64,000 nucleotides of DNA from Microstegium vimineum (lineage: Eukaryota > Streptophyta > Magnoliopsida > Poales > Poaceae): assembly GCA_022036555.1 (NCBI GenBank), contig CM039122.1:47295600-47359599 (forward strand), given 5' to 3'. The notes beneath the pieces are model-generated. The model searched no databases, was not told where the DNA came from, and saw nothing but the letters and a program-made list of their open reading frames with translations. How positions within the stretch are numbered: the first letter of the stretch is position 1; every line of letters begins with the position of its first letter. The position numbers and the translations under genes are program-made. Below, one piece after another: positions 12,823-24,154 of this stretch.

Positions 12823-14216
12823 ACGCATTGTTTAAATACAATAAATATATGCACATCCAAACAAATCCTAAAAAATGTTGAAAAAAATAAACATAGTTAT
12901 ATATATGAAAAATAGCACAAAATATGTCCGGCCGGCTACGACTTGCCCTGCAGAACGCTGCTGATGGTGAACGATTACACGGAACCCAGAGATGTGTGAG
13001 GACCCTACTAGTTCATGCCGGCACCAAAGCTTTTTTTGTCTTGAATATGTAAAAACTCTGCGAATCATTTTCATTAAGATAAGAGAGTTTATTTAAATTA
13101 CAGAATTTTCCGACCATGCCAGACACCCAAGCTAGGCGTGGTGCCCAAGCCAACTCTACCGTGTTTGCAGGTGCGTTTTTGCAGTTTACGTTTACATAAT
13201 TCAATCGATTTTCTCCAACTGATTTAGGAATCATGATCTTCTTTTTTGCTTGAGTTCTAATAATGACTCTCCTAGGCCAACTATGGAAATTACGGAATAA
13301 AAAAAATGTCTCGTCACTAATATAAATTTATCATTAATAAAAAAAATCAAACTGTAAAACTACATCTTGAGTAGTTTGTTAACCGCTTCAATCCTAATAA
13401 ATCTATCTCTTTAAGTACGCAAAGTTAAGAATGACCTTCGGTTACAAACTTACAATCATTAGGTATAGTAGCTCACTTCTTCGGACACATTTCCTGTCCG
13501 CGATACCAAAACGGTCCCGCGTGGACGAACGTCGAACGAGGACACGACGGCAAGCAGAGCGCGGGGCCACGGGCGCAGGCCACGACGGCGAGGCGTCGCT
13601 CGCGCACGACATCTCCAGGTTGCTGGTGAGTAGCCGCACGACGACGATGTGTCCAACCTCGGCCACGCGCACGCTCCGGCAAGTGGGCCCACCGCCCACG
13701 CCGACGCAACAGCTGCTCGCGAGTAAAGCAAAGGGAAGGGAGAGAATGAGTTGTAATTCGGGTTAGACTCGATGTCGCTGTTTTGTTCCTGCGCGGACAA
13801 CAGACGTGCTCACGACGGAGTAGCCCACAGCTCAGGTCCTCCCTCCCGTCCAGCCAATTCCCGAGTCCAGTGAGAGGCACCCGGTTGCTAGCAGCACTAG
13901 CGGAGTGGGGTGTGAAGCGAGCATGCTGTGGACCGGCGCACGACGTACGTCTCAAAGATCGTTTTGTTGTGTTTACCTCCTCTTTATTCAAAGATCGTTC
14001 ATTACTAGGCAGGGCCTTATAGTAACACAGGTGCACCCGGTGTCCATCCAATTTATTTCTGGCGACATATATGTGAGCATTTGTTTACCTTTGGAGATTA
14101 GGTTTCTTAGACGGCTAGGACGACGATGAACAACCAAAGGTTGTACTAGATGGGACTGTCGTGACAAGTTTGTGATCTTGTCTCCCTTCTCTATCTCTTC
14201 TCTTCTATATCTATTG

Positions 14217-14257
<41 letters not shown>

Positions 14258-15327
14258 ACTAAAAAATACGAAGAGGACCCGTCTACCCGGCGTGGTAAAG
14301 CCTCACCAAACATCCGCCACCCGCCCGCAACGAAGCCTTATCGCTGGAAAAAAAACATTCCCGGCTATATCTAAAATCACGTAAACTGTTGTTCCCCACG
14401 AAAAGCTCGCGCTCGTGAAAAAAACCCCCCTCGAACAAAAAAACTGCCTGGTCAACCCGTTCACTACGCCGCCGCCGAACGGGCCGCTGCCGCCTTCACA
14501 CCGTCGTACGCGCCGCCACCGTCGGACTTGACGCGACGCCATCGCCGGACGGCCCACAGTCGCCTTGGTCAACCCGTACGGCTCCGCTGTCGGACGGGCT
14601 GCTGTCGGACTTGACGCCTCCGCCTGACTCGACGCCGTCGCAAGAAGGGCCGTATGCGTTGTCACCTGGACGACGGACGCTGGGCGCGATGACATACGGC
14701 ATACGCGCGGCCGCCTGGACTTTGTCCCCGCCGTAATATACTCTGACCCATTTCGTCTATTTCTTAGCACCTCTGCTCTATTGCTCTATTGTATTGCATT
14801 AACGAATCTATTTTAGTTGATGATTACTGAATTAAGTTGAAGATTGCCCCCAAATCTTGCAAGTAAAGGAGTATTTTCTATCTCTGTACCCCACAGAGTC
14901 CAAACAGTTGACGCGGTCTAGGCTGGGCTGCAGATTACTCTTGGCTAAGTAGTTATGCATTTCTGAATTCTGTGGTGGTGTTCTTTATGTTGTATCTATG
15001 AAACACATCAAAAGTTTAAGGGGTGTAAATCTCATTAAGAAAAGACACAAGTCCTAGACAATGAGAGCACCTTTACCTACCCTTTTATGCTAGGAAATGA
15101 CTTTGTGATCAAATTATTGACATACAAAGAAAATTTAAGAAAAAAATTAATCTTAAAGAAATATAGCTTTCGCGTATTGTAAACATGAAGTGATACAATA
15201 GGTTAATATATTATGAATTGTGGTCATTAATTGTATGGTTTGAATAGAATTATTTTATTTCATACATTTTCTTGTGATACTATTTTATATTAACTTTGCA
15301 TAATAAATCATGCAATTTTTTTTTTGT
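12823..15327. other. Intergenic, no gene recognised
   Basis: GC-rich patches at 13500-13950 and 14290-14720 have overlapping open frames on both strands but no recognisable domain. A (TTA)n microsatellite lies at 14218-14254. 14800-15330 is AT-rich and leads into a Helitron-type end. Confidence 0.35.
14218..14254. repeat. (TTA)n microsatellite
   Basis: About twelve uninterrupted TTA units in otherwise unique AT-rich sequence. Confidence 0.95.
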
Positions 15328-15357
15328 TCCCGTCGCAACACACGGGCGCTCACCTAT
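15328..15357 (+). mobile_element. Decayed Helitron-type 3' end
   Basis: A hairpin with stem CCCGT/ACGGG and loop CGCAACAC is followed after 8 bp by CTAT, where an active end would have CTAG or CTRR. The sequence upstream is AT-rich, as is common in grass Helitron tails. No matching 5' end was found. Confidence 0.45.
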
Positions 15358-16001
15358 TAGGAAAAATAGATCAAACTAATAGATCGAGGAATGTATTGAT
15401 TAATAGAAACCCGGCTAGAGCTTGACTGCGGATGGTCGCTCATAGAGCACAAATCAAATTTGAATCCAAACTTTGCTCTCCTTGTTTTTTATTTTGATTT
15501 GCAATATTATTTGTGTGTATTCTCGGTCTACTCGTGTTGTGTGTGCAAAAAGACTTCATAGCACAGCTTCTGAAAACTCACTGCAGCAAATGATCCAGGC
15601 ACCAAACCAGTAAATTCTTGTGTTCACAAAGGTTGGAAGTGTTAAACCGAATTGATTGAATGAACTCTACCAAAGCGAACACGACCATTATCTGTAAAGC
15701 AACCTTGAATGACAACTTTGTGCGTGGCAAGACAAACCTGCAGGGGCTCTACCGGGACACGAGGCCCGCACGGAGAGGCAGGCACTCGAATCACGAATCA
15801 GATTTGCATTAACAAAAAAAAAAGTTGCTGTTAAACCAGCAAACTGCATCAGGTCCTCACATCTGCTGCTAAACCCGAACCACTGCAGGTCCACAAAGTA
15901 GATGCTATAATAATCACAATCCTAATAATTCAAGTTTCTTTCACCGCATCGCAATACAACATAGCATCTTTAATAGGCAAGATCAGGCACCAATTTTCAA
16001 T
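15358..16001. other. 3' flank of the fibrillarin gene
   Basis: Non-coding; should contain the 3' UTR and polyadenylation region of the minus-strand fibrillarin gene. No other gene is seen. Confidence 0.45.
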
Positions 16002-19000
16002 CTAAGTAGCCTTCTGCTTCTTGGGCATCCTGTAACCACCCACAACACAGGCATGGTCACGCTCGTAGGGCTCTAAGGTCACCTGCTCGGAAGGCTTGAA
16101 CTGATCCGCCTTAAGCTTCTCCACTTCAGCGGCAAACACGGCCTCAGCAGGTAGCGTGGAATCTATACAGTTCGCCTGAACAAAACGTTTTTGTTCTCAT
16201 CAGATTTACATCAATGCAGAACAAGATTTGCAAATCAGTAAGGCAGCTGCTGCAGAGAAAAACAAAAACCAACTCCTGATTGTGTAGCTGAAAAGTACCT
16301 TGATTGAAATGACAAAGTGGCCACCATTCTTCAAGAAGTATGAAGCATTAAGGGCTAGGATCCTAGCCTGCAGGATAACATTCATGCAATGTTTAAAAGC
16401 TGTAGACCACTCAGCAATACAATTTCCCCCAAAGGAAATGGTTGCCTCGTGTTTGACAAATTTCTAGTATGTGGAAGAATACAAAGCTCTCCTATGTATG
16501 TATTACAATGGGTCTGCACATTCAGTCAAACTGAACATTCAACAGCAGGGGACAACAGCAGGGTGCTGCCTATGTTACTGTTTCATATCAACAACAAAAC
16601 TGAAACTAACTAGCATTATATAAACCAATAAAACAACAAACTGTTCCAAATTACAATGGTGACAATAGCAGGTGATTTCTTTTTGTATGAAAAATGGCAG
16701 GTGATTTCTAGATATCAGATACACTGTTGAAACCATATATAAATAGAACAAACAACAAAGTTGGCACCAGATGACTCCAAAGTCCAAACAGAAAATGATA
16801 CTCAAGATCCATACCAGATGTGTCCACCAAAAAAAAAATCATTTCAAGATTCTAGCACAGAAGGAAATTACCAACTACTATGAACCAAAGTTGATAAAAC
16901 ATAGCAAAATAAGGTAACCAAGAAACAGATATCAACAATTCCAAGTACTACGAGCTATAGCGGGAATTTTGAAAAAAACAATTCCATCAAAATTTTAATG
17001 CATAAATGTGATTGACATTCCAAATTCAAGGTTACATTAAACATGTTGGGTCATCAAATGTGACATAATCAAGAAAGAAATACAGAGGAAACATAAATGG
17101 AAAACCAAAATAGTAGTCTAGCATTGGGTGCAAGACACTAGAGATAAATGGAACACGAAAATAGTGAAGTCGCCACTAGAGATAAATGGGAAAACGAAAA
17201 TAGTGAACGAGGAAACAGAAATAGGAAAAGGTAAATAAAGATAAGATTGGCATTGGGCTCAACAGGCATCAGAAACTCGAATCTGCATCATCCAATTGAT
17301 GTCCTGAAGGGGAATCCGAGTATGCTCATCATTTGCTAAGACCAATATTGCCAACTCAAAATGAAAAGAAGGCAGAGAACACATGTAAACAAGACTCAAT
17401 TCAACACTGAGGCATTCTTGCGATTCCGACACTAGGCAGCAAGGAAGTGACAGCAATACCTGGTCAGGCTGTGCAACATCAGAGAAGATAACATCGACCA
17501 TGCCAACCAGCATCCGGTACCTTGCCGGATGTCTGGCATCCTCAATAATGGGGATCACATTGGTCCTCTTCTTTGCCATGTTGACAAGGTCTCTTCCACT
17601 CCGGTGAGAAAACTCAACAGCATAGACCAGCCCTTCCTACAACAGTGTCCAAATTCTCAAGAAAACAGATTTAACAGGCTAAAGATCAATTAAAGTTTTA
17701 GGAGATAGACAACTTACCGGTCCTACAATATCAGACACATGAGACACAGTTGTGCCGGAAGCAGCACCAAGATACAGCACTCGAGTACCAGGAGCCTACA
17801 GATATTAACAAATTGTCAGATGTAACATCACCAAAAATTCTACTAGCAATAAAAAAACAGAACTTATGCCCATCAGCACATTCAAGTTAAGAAAATTATC
17901 TTACAATCCAGATGTTGTCAACACCACCAAGCACAGCAGCAGCCAGCTTGGAACGGAAGGGGTTCCACACCCTGTATTCAACCTTTGTTCCATCATCAGC
18001 CTACAATGTCCAAACAATCAAACAGTAGAAATAAATCAGTCCCACAACCAAATCAAAATGTATGAGTTTTAGACTATACATCATTACAATTATCAGGAGT
18101 TCTTCATCCTAGTAATACTAAGGGAAACTATTTAATTAATCTAAACATGTCATTGGGCATAAGGACTTCAGAAACTCGAATTTGCATCATCCATTTACAT
18201 GTCCTAAAGGGGAGTCCGAGTAAGATCATCATTTATACAGAGCTCGAAGCCCACAATGTTGTCACAAGATAACAAAGCATAAATAAGTGTACAACAATTA
18301 GTTTTAAATAAATTGTTGCGGACTGAAACTCAACACAATGAGTTTCAGCTTCTAAATGAAGCTACTAGGATGAAACAGGTCAGAGTAACAAACGTCATTG
18401 TGTTGAGTTTCATCTTAGTACATCTTAGAAGCTGAATTAGTTTCAGTCCGCAACATTGTTTTACTCTGACCTGTTTCAGTCCGCAACAGGTCTGAAACTA
18501 ATTCTTACCACTAGGATGAGTTTTATACATTAACACAATTAGTTTCAGACTAATTGTTGTTACTCTGACCTGTTTCATCCTAGTGTTGAGTACTCATTGT
18601 GTTTCAGCTACTAGGATGGAGGCAGAAGAGGTCTTTTCTCTTTACTGTTTTAGCGGAATAAGCCGTCTTGGTGCTTTGGGTGTTATCTCAAGTACTTTTC
18701 AAGCATAAAAATTTCGTCTGATACAGGCAAGGAATCAACTCGCTCAAATGCGGAAGTAAATAGATTCCCCCTGGAACTCCCTTGATCTGTCAATGACTCT
18801 TCTGAGACTGGAGAGCTCACTGTTCTTTCTGGCAGTAACTTCGGATAGACCTTTTTATTTTATTTTCCTTACCCGGATACTGGCTAGCTTGAAAAGAGTG
18901 CTAACGAACCTGCTTTTTACCTAGCAGCAGCTATATTTGAATACATCGCTGACTTAAGATTAAGAATGGCTGGGGGTAAAGACCTAAGCATTGGCTTACA

Positions 19001-19764
19001 CTGATTCCTCTATCAAAAGAAAGGGGTACAAGTGCTTCGACCCTATTGCCAAATGGTGGTCAGCAGAGATGTGGAATTTTAGGAAGGTCCTTCATGAGAT
19101 TGGAGTACCGAAGAAGGAGAGAAATAGAGTTTTCGCGCTAGCAAGAACTTCTAAGGAGCATGAAAGACCTTCGCAAGTGGCCTATTAAGAGCTTTCTATA
19201 GCTACTAATGTGCTTCCTATAGCAAGTATAAAGCTTCCAATAGCTTCTTTCTAAGTCTTATATTGAAGGGACCTATATTGAAAGTCAGGGTAGTGCATAC
19301 AGGCAATATCTATAAAAAAATACAATAAAAATGGGACATGAGTAAATCAAGTGACGAACCTGAACAGAGACACGCTTCTCTGCGTAGACAGACTCTCCAG
19401 GGACCATGTTCTGGTGCAGAGCGCATCCTCCTTGGACTTGGAGATGAATCCACCGGCGTGTTGTGCGGCACCACACGGCCTTGCTCCCGCCTTCATGAAC
19501 CACCGCGGCCACACTGCCACCGCCGCCGCGGCCGCCCCTCGGCGTCCTGCCACCTCCCCACCCCTGTCCCCCCTCTTCCGCCTCTACCACCGCCAAACCC
19601 GCGGCCGCCGCCCACCCCCACGGCCGCCGCCATCGAACCTGCCTCCCCTCCCGCCGCGTCCTCCTACAGGATATAAAGAAGCAATAAGTCTTCGTCCAGC
19701 TGCAGCAAATGGATGGAAAACAAGGATTCGGTTATGATTAGTTACCTCTAGCCGGTGGCCTCAT
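16002..19764 (-). CDS. FIB: Fibrillarin, rRNA 2'-O-methyltransferase; GAR exon frameshifted as read
   Basis: Fibrillarin is the S-adenosylmethionine-dependent methyltransferase of nucleolar box C/D snoRNPs. Seven exons: 19746-19764 (MRPPAR), 19360-19663 (GAR domain and start of the fold), 17905-18000, 17718-17795, 17460-17636, 16299-16367 and 16002-16175. The last five join in phase 0 with clean GT/AG sites. They encode family landmarks: VEYRVWNPFRSKLAAA, VLYLGAASGTTVSHVSD (SAM-binding loop), GLVYAVEFSHRSGRDL, VIPIIEDARHP, IFSDVAQPDQ, HFVISIKANCID, and the end HACVVGGYRMPKKQK. Exon 2 is 304 bp, one residue class away from keeping frame. The Gly/Arg repeats and the SKxVVVP-FISKSKEDAL-NMVPGESVY stretch switch frame several times, so translation from the exon-1 ATG stops early. 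Either the gene is a recent pseudogene or the GC-rich exon holds sequence errors. Two box C/D snoRNA candidates lie in its introns. Confidence 0.85.
17262..17339 (-). ncRNA. Box C/D snoRNA candidate, intronic, copy 1 (U60-like)
   Basis: On the gene strand this intron has box C ATGATGA (17326-17332), an internal C'-like ATGATG, and box D CTGA (17269-17272), a 78-nt unit of typical size. Between C and C' lies TCGGATTCCCCTT followed by CAGG as a degenerate D'. It is complementary over 13 nt to AAGGGGAATCCGA, a sequence I recall as conserved in plant 25S rRNA. Arabidopsis fibrillarin genes are known to host an intronic snoRNA (U60f). Terminal stem pairing is weak here. Confidence 0.7.
18162..18239 (-). 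ncRNA. Box C/D snoRNA candidate, intronic, copy 2
   Basis: A second copy of the preceding unit lies in the intron after the GAR exon, with box C ATGATGA (18226-18232), internal ATGATG and box D CTGA (18168-18171). The guide is TCGGACTCCCCTT, one mismatch from copy 1 and from the presumed 25S target. Boxes and spacing are kept while flanks differ, which suggests selection on the RNA rather than a passive duplication. Confidence 0.65.
18305..18615. repeat. Scrambled inverted repeats in fibrillarin intron 2
   Basis: Short blocks recur in both orientations: GTTGCGGACTGAAAC and GTTTCAGTCCGCAAC; GATGAAACAGGTCAGAGTAA and TTACTCTGACCTGTTTCATC; AATTAGTTTCAGACTAATT. The order of blocks is shuffled, not a simple hairpin. 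No frame crosses it. Confidence 0.7.
18610..19290. other. Organelle-like insert in fibrillarin intron 2 (possible NUMT)
   Basis: Base composition and wording change here compared with the AT-rich intron around it. Words such as TTGAAAAGAGTGCTAACGAA and TCTATAGCTACTAATGTGCT look like plant mitochondrial spacer DNA. A 65-codon open frame at 18991-19188 has no domain I know. This assignment rests on style alone. Confidence 0.4.
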
Positions 19765-20824
19765 GGTTCTGAGCCGACGAGGAGCTTGTAGCCGCCGCCG
19801 CCGCGGACTGTGAGCGAGGGTTTAGGGTTTTGGTGGGGATTAGGGTTGGCGAGGGAGATGAGCGGGGAGGATTTTTATGGAGGAGAAGTAGGGTTTGTGT
19901 CTGATCATGGCGTCCCCAAGTTGGGACCCCAACAACCAGTTACGTAGCTAGCTGACTGTACATTCATTAGACAGGCGATTTCACGTAGCTCGAGAAACTG
20001 TGAGGATGGACCAGAGACTTGCGGTTAGTAAAGTAAGGGCAGACCCAATGGTGGAAACTATACACGGTTTTCATAGCGACTAAGTTAATAAAAATTCATC
20101 TATAGAAACTATTTCACCCAAGGCAGGTTTTCTTCTCTAATAAATGTTATCTTTTTTATTTTTTTCTCAGTCTAAGTCCGTCGTCTTGCTCGGCAGAAGC
20201 TTGCACAGCACATGCCAGCTAGCCCCAGGCCCCCCAGCAGGAGAGTAACGTTGAGCCTCATGCTAATCATAGAGAAGCCTTCACGGACGACGAGCACACG
20301 GCAGCCTCGCCGCCGGCACCGACGAGAAGGCTATGGCGACGACAAGCATAGGGCGGCCGATGGTACGAGCGGGCCGGCCGGCATGCGAGCGAGGCGAGCT
20401 CGCGAGCACGACGCATGACAGCAATTCGGCAAAGATAGGCGAGCGGGGTCGGCGCGGCCGCCATGGCTAAGTGCGAGCGGCGCGGCCATTGCGGGCGGAC
20501 GCAGCGGCGCAGCCGCCATGGGCGAGTGCGACCGGCGCGGCATGGGCTAGCGAGGCGGGCTGAGAGCGACCAGGGTAACCATTGCGGGCGGACGCAGCGG
20601 CCGCCATGCGCGGCATGGACGGCACGACAAGGCTCGGCGGCGCGCGTGTGGCACGCAGTCATCCTCACCTCAACTTCTCAATTGGTACACATAAAGTCTA
20701 CCTATTTAAGTTAGATTAACTTATAGTAAATATTCCTTATGAGACTATACTATAATTCAACATAACAAATACTATGATACTAAAATTTATTAGATTATTA
20801 AAATATGGGTCAAACCCATTTTAT
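19765..20824. other. Fibrillarin promoter and unassigned GC-rich DNA
   Basis: The 5' UTR and promoter of the fibrillarin gene occupy roughly 19765-19900; minus-strand AAACCCTAAACCCT, a telo-box-type motif common upstream of plant ribosome-biogenesis genes, is at about 19818-19836. 20200-20660 is GC-rich with repeated GCGGGCGGACGCAGCGGC blocks and no recognisable product. Confidence 0.5.
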
Positions 20825-21215
20825 TCAACAGGTTGTTGCCGGGACGACATGTAGATAGATCGCGGCCACCTCTAGGATCGTCGCTGCGATGTTGGAACCT
20901 ACAAGGTATCTGCATTCGCATGCAATGGGCGGATGCAACAAACAGATCATGCAGATCGATCGATTTAATTATTATACTCGAGGAATATTACATATGCATA
21001 TGCACATGCAATGCAATGGCTTACACGAAGGGCTTGTAGTCCTTGAAGGTGACGACGGTGGCCGAGGCGGTGGCGCCGTCGTCGTAGATGGTGCACTAGG
21101 TGGCGGTGGCCATGACGACCGCCGAGGTGAGCGCGAGCGCCAGCGTGGAGAGGCGGAACAGCAGGGTCACCAACTTTGAACCATTTGGCGCCGCCGGCGG
21201 ATCGTCGTCCATCAT
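20825..21215 (-). pseudogene. CASP-like (UPF0497) membrane protein, broken
   Basis: Two exons: 21025-21215 (ATG at 21215) and 20825-20909, joined in phase across GTAAGC/TGCAG. Exon 1 encodes a short acidic N-terminus and the first membrane helix (LVTLLFRLSTLALALTSAVV), then an in-frame TAG where the family has Glu before CTIY, then FKDYKPFV. Exon 2 continues YLVGSNIAATILEVAAIYL and then ends in unrelated sequence with TGA at 20825. Intact CASP-like proteins have four helices; only about one and a half remain. These proteins organise plasma-membrane domains. Called by the match of two adjacent family motifs in the correct splice phase. Confidence 0.8.
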
Positions 21216-21483
21216 CACATTCTCATGCTGACACTCGGAACTGTACATGACGATGACGACCCGGGAGTTTTTTTCCCCCTCTTCTGATGAAGATGATGAC
21301 GAGGCTGGTGATGATAAAATAAAATCAGAATGGTATATATGAAAATCCCTATAGCTCCTAGAATCCGCGCGATCAGAGCGCTCGGGGTACTGTTCTGTCT
21401 ACTGTTCCCTACTGTTCACGAATCGTGTGCAGCCACGTGGGCACGTGCTTGTGTCAGCATCGATTTAGGCTCTTCCGATTTAT

Positions 21484-21630
21484 GGGGTGTTTGGTTACAG
21501 CCTCTAAACTTTAGTAGCTAAACTTAGGTGATTTTATGCCCTAAACTATCAAACACCCCCTAAAATGTCTCCTAAACTTTAGTTGATGCACTAAACTTTA
21601 GGAGCACTAAACTTTAGGGCAAACACCCCC
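21484..21630. mobile_element. MITE-like inverted repeat with GGGGTGTTTGG ends
   Basis: GGGGTGTTTGGTTACAGCC at the left, GCAAACACCCCC at the right, and inner repeats of CTAAACTTTAG in both orientations. Self-complementary, non-coding. Confidence 0.65.
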
Positions 21631-23791
21631 TTAATTAGCCCTCTCCCTGCGCCGGTCTCGCTCCCTCCGCCAAAAAAAAAAACAGGCGGCGTCGTGCCTC
21701 GCCGTCTCCGCTCTTCGTCCTCCTCCACAGCTGCGACGCTTCATATCCCCCGACGGCGGCGGCGGCGGCTCCCTACGTCGTCTACATCCGCTCTTCTCCT
21801 CCTCCTCCTCTCCCTACCTGCAGCGCTTTTCTCTCGCCGGTGGTCCCCCGCGCGGCCGGGACGGAGAGGCGGTGACAGCGATGGCGCTTTGGTCGTCGGC
21901 AACCACGGGCCAGAGGTAGGCGACGGTAAGAGCTCGCTCTCATCCTCATCTCCGCCAGCAAGCATGAGCCCCCAACTCTACCTCGCCGTCTTCCTAGCAC
22001 CAAGGTTCACGCCCCCTCCCCCTCCTCCTTCCCCTCCTCCATCTCCATCTGCTATTCGATCTTGATCTCTTAGATATGCACTATGTTTTGTTAGGTCTTG
22101 GCTACTTGCCTCTGCGTGATTTCTAAGTTTCACATATGCAGAGGTGCTCGAGGTGCAACATCCCCTTGTCTCCTAATTGCCAGATCCCCACCCGCATCAA
22201 AGGCCACGAATAGTAGCCAGCAGGTATTTTTCTTCTCCTTTTGGTTTTCAAAAGGATCGACTCCTCTGCTTCATCTCCTTGTTTGGTCTGTCCATCAGTC
22301 TTTATGTAGATGTAAGGAGTGTTAACACAACCAGTTCACACATCTAAGCAATGCCATAATTTATGACCTTCAAACATGATGTTTTTTCATTCCTATTTCA
22401 GTTCTAACCTATTGTTTCACACATTTCCTCACTTGCAGGGTATGAAAATTATATGCTTCGCTGTTTGTTTTTCACAAGTCAGGTACCATACATACTCTTG
22501 TGATTCACCGGCTATTATATGCCTAATAACAACTGTGATGACAATTCAATTTGAAATTGGAAGTTTTGTTCATTTATATAGTTCCCACCATTTTATGGAA
22601 TTAAGAATCCATGTTAATATATTGTGATGCCTCTGACTTTAACTTTGATTTCTCTGTGTTGATGCATCAATCCTTTAGACTTTTTTCACCTGTACAACTC
22701 CAATTTACTTTGATGGATTTCACAACAGTGCATTATAGTTTGTTCTACATGGGCATGCCTTGGTAGGGTTCTCCTGGCAAAGTATCAAATTATAAGCATT
22801 CATATAAGATTATTATTTTGTCCATAAAACCTGTTGCCTATTTAGATTATCCATGCAACTTGGGATAGCCTAGCCCTGCTCTAATTTCTGTCTATCATTT
22901 TTATTTATGCCCATGCTATAGTTTGTGTATATGCAGGTTTCCATGCAACTTTGGATAGTCCTCCCCTGTTCTAATTTCTCCTTATTAATTCTTTAGATAT
23001 CCTCATTATTTTACAATGCCAATTCTTTAGATGGTCCTTGCTGCCTCTCACCTTCTCTTTATGTATGTGTTCATGATAGCCATATATCAGTGTTATGGAT
23101 AGATTAGGTTATGTAAGGATGATTCCTATCAATAATACATACTTTAGTTTATGCTAACGTTGCAGGCCTAACAATGGCCACCTTGATCAGTGGTCACGAA
23201 TCATGTTTAAAGAGCTGATCTGCATCCTGTTGTACTGAACTGGTGATTGCATATTAGGCTGCCAAATAGTGTAAGTTTTTGCATAGAGCATATTATGAAT
23301 ACTAACTTGGTTCTTAAATAATTATATGTTAAACTAAATTCTACTAATTTTTTCTGATGCCTATTTTCTTCACTTTATTAATTAAGTTATGTTTATTGTG
23401 CCCTTCCCACTTTAGTATGGGTTCTTTTTTATTTGTAATTTTTGTATCTACCATATTCGGTAACGTCTTAATCAATGTTTTCATAGGATCTACCATTGTA
23501 AAAGGGTGCATATTGACATATTATTTTCAACTACAAAAGGACATAGAGTGTACGCGTCACTGCCTTCTGCATTCAGTCTTTGGATTCCCTAATTTTGTGT
23601 CAATCTTTTCTGAGAGATAGCATCCTCCTCATCCGTAGAGTATTTAGAACTGTCTTAGAGGAGGGGTAACTCTCATTGCAAATCTTAATATTAGGTTGTG
23701 CCAATGTAGTTTTACAGATCATAACAAGTTTGCAATGCAATATAGTCATAGCTTCAGCTGAAAATTATTTTATGGTCATGTCGCGAGCATA
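21631..23791. other. Unassigned, possibly transcribed or captured sequence
   Basis: 21660-22065 is a CT/CG-rich stretch with an open frame rich in Ser/Pro/Arg, resembling a 5' UTR or transit-peptide exon. A plausible exon at about 22141-22222 (after ATATGCAG, before GTATTTTTC) follows. The rest is AT-rich. No domain is identifiable. It lies upstream of a Helitron 3' end and may be captured gene DNA. Confidence 0.3.
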
Positions 23792-24154
23792 CACTACTAC
23801 AGAACATCAAAACAGTGCCGGTTCAAAACCCCCCTTCAGTGGCGGTGGCGATTTTTGAACCGGCACTGGCAATTCGGCAGTGATGAGGTCAAGCCATCAC
23901 TGCCGGTTATGTCAAACCGACAGTGACGGCTCAAGCATCACTGCCGGTTCATTTAACCAACCGACAGTGAATGTAGGATATCACGGTCAGTTCTAAGTGA
24001 TCCGGCAGTGATTTAATTTTTATAATTTACATTTATTATAGAGACCATCAACATTATATTACAGAAACCATCAACATTATATTACAGAAATCATCAACAT
24101 TTATATTACAGAAATTCATAGATGTGTCTTAAACTTATTGTACATTACAATAGT

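Noticed and set aside
12474..12860. Minus-strand frame shared by both copies of the 350-bp duplication
   Set aside because: The frames diverge by unpaired indels and match no domain, so shared DNA rather than a shared protein is the likelier cause.
14303..14770. 155-codon minus-strand frame
   Set aside because: Low-complexity, no homology pattern, no conserved splice phase; probably chance in GC-rich DNA.
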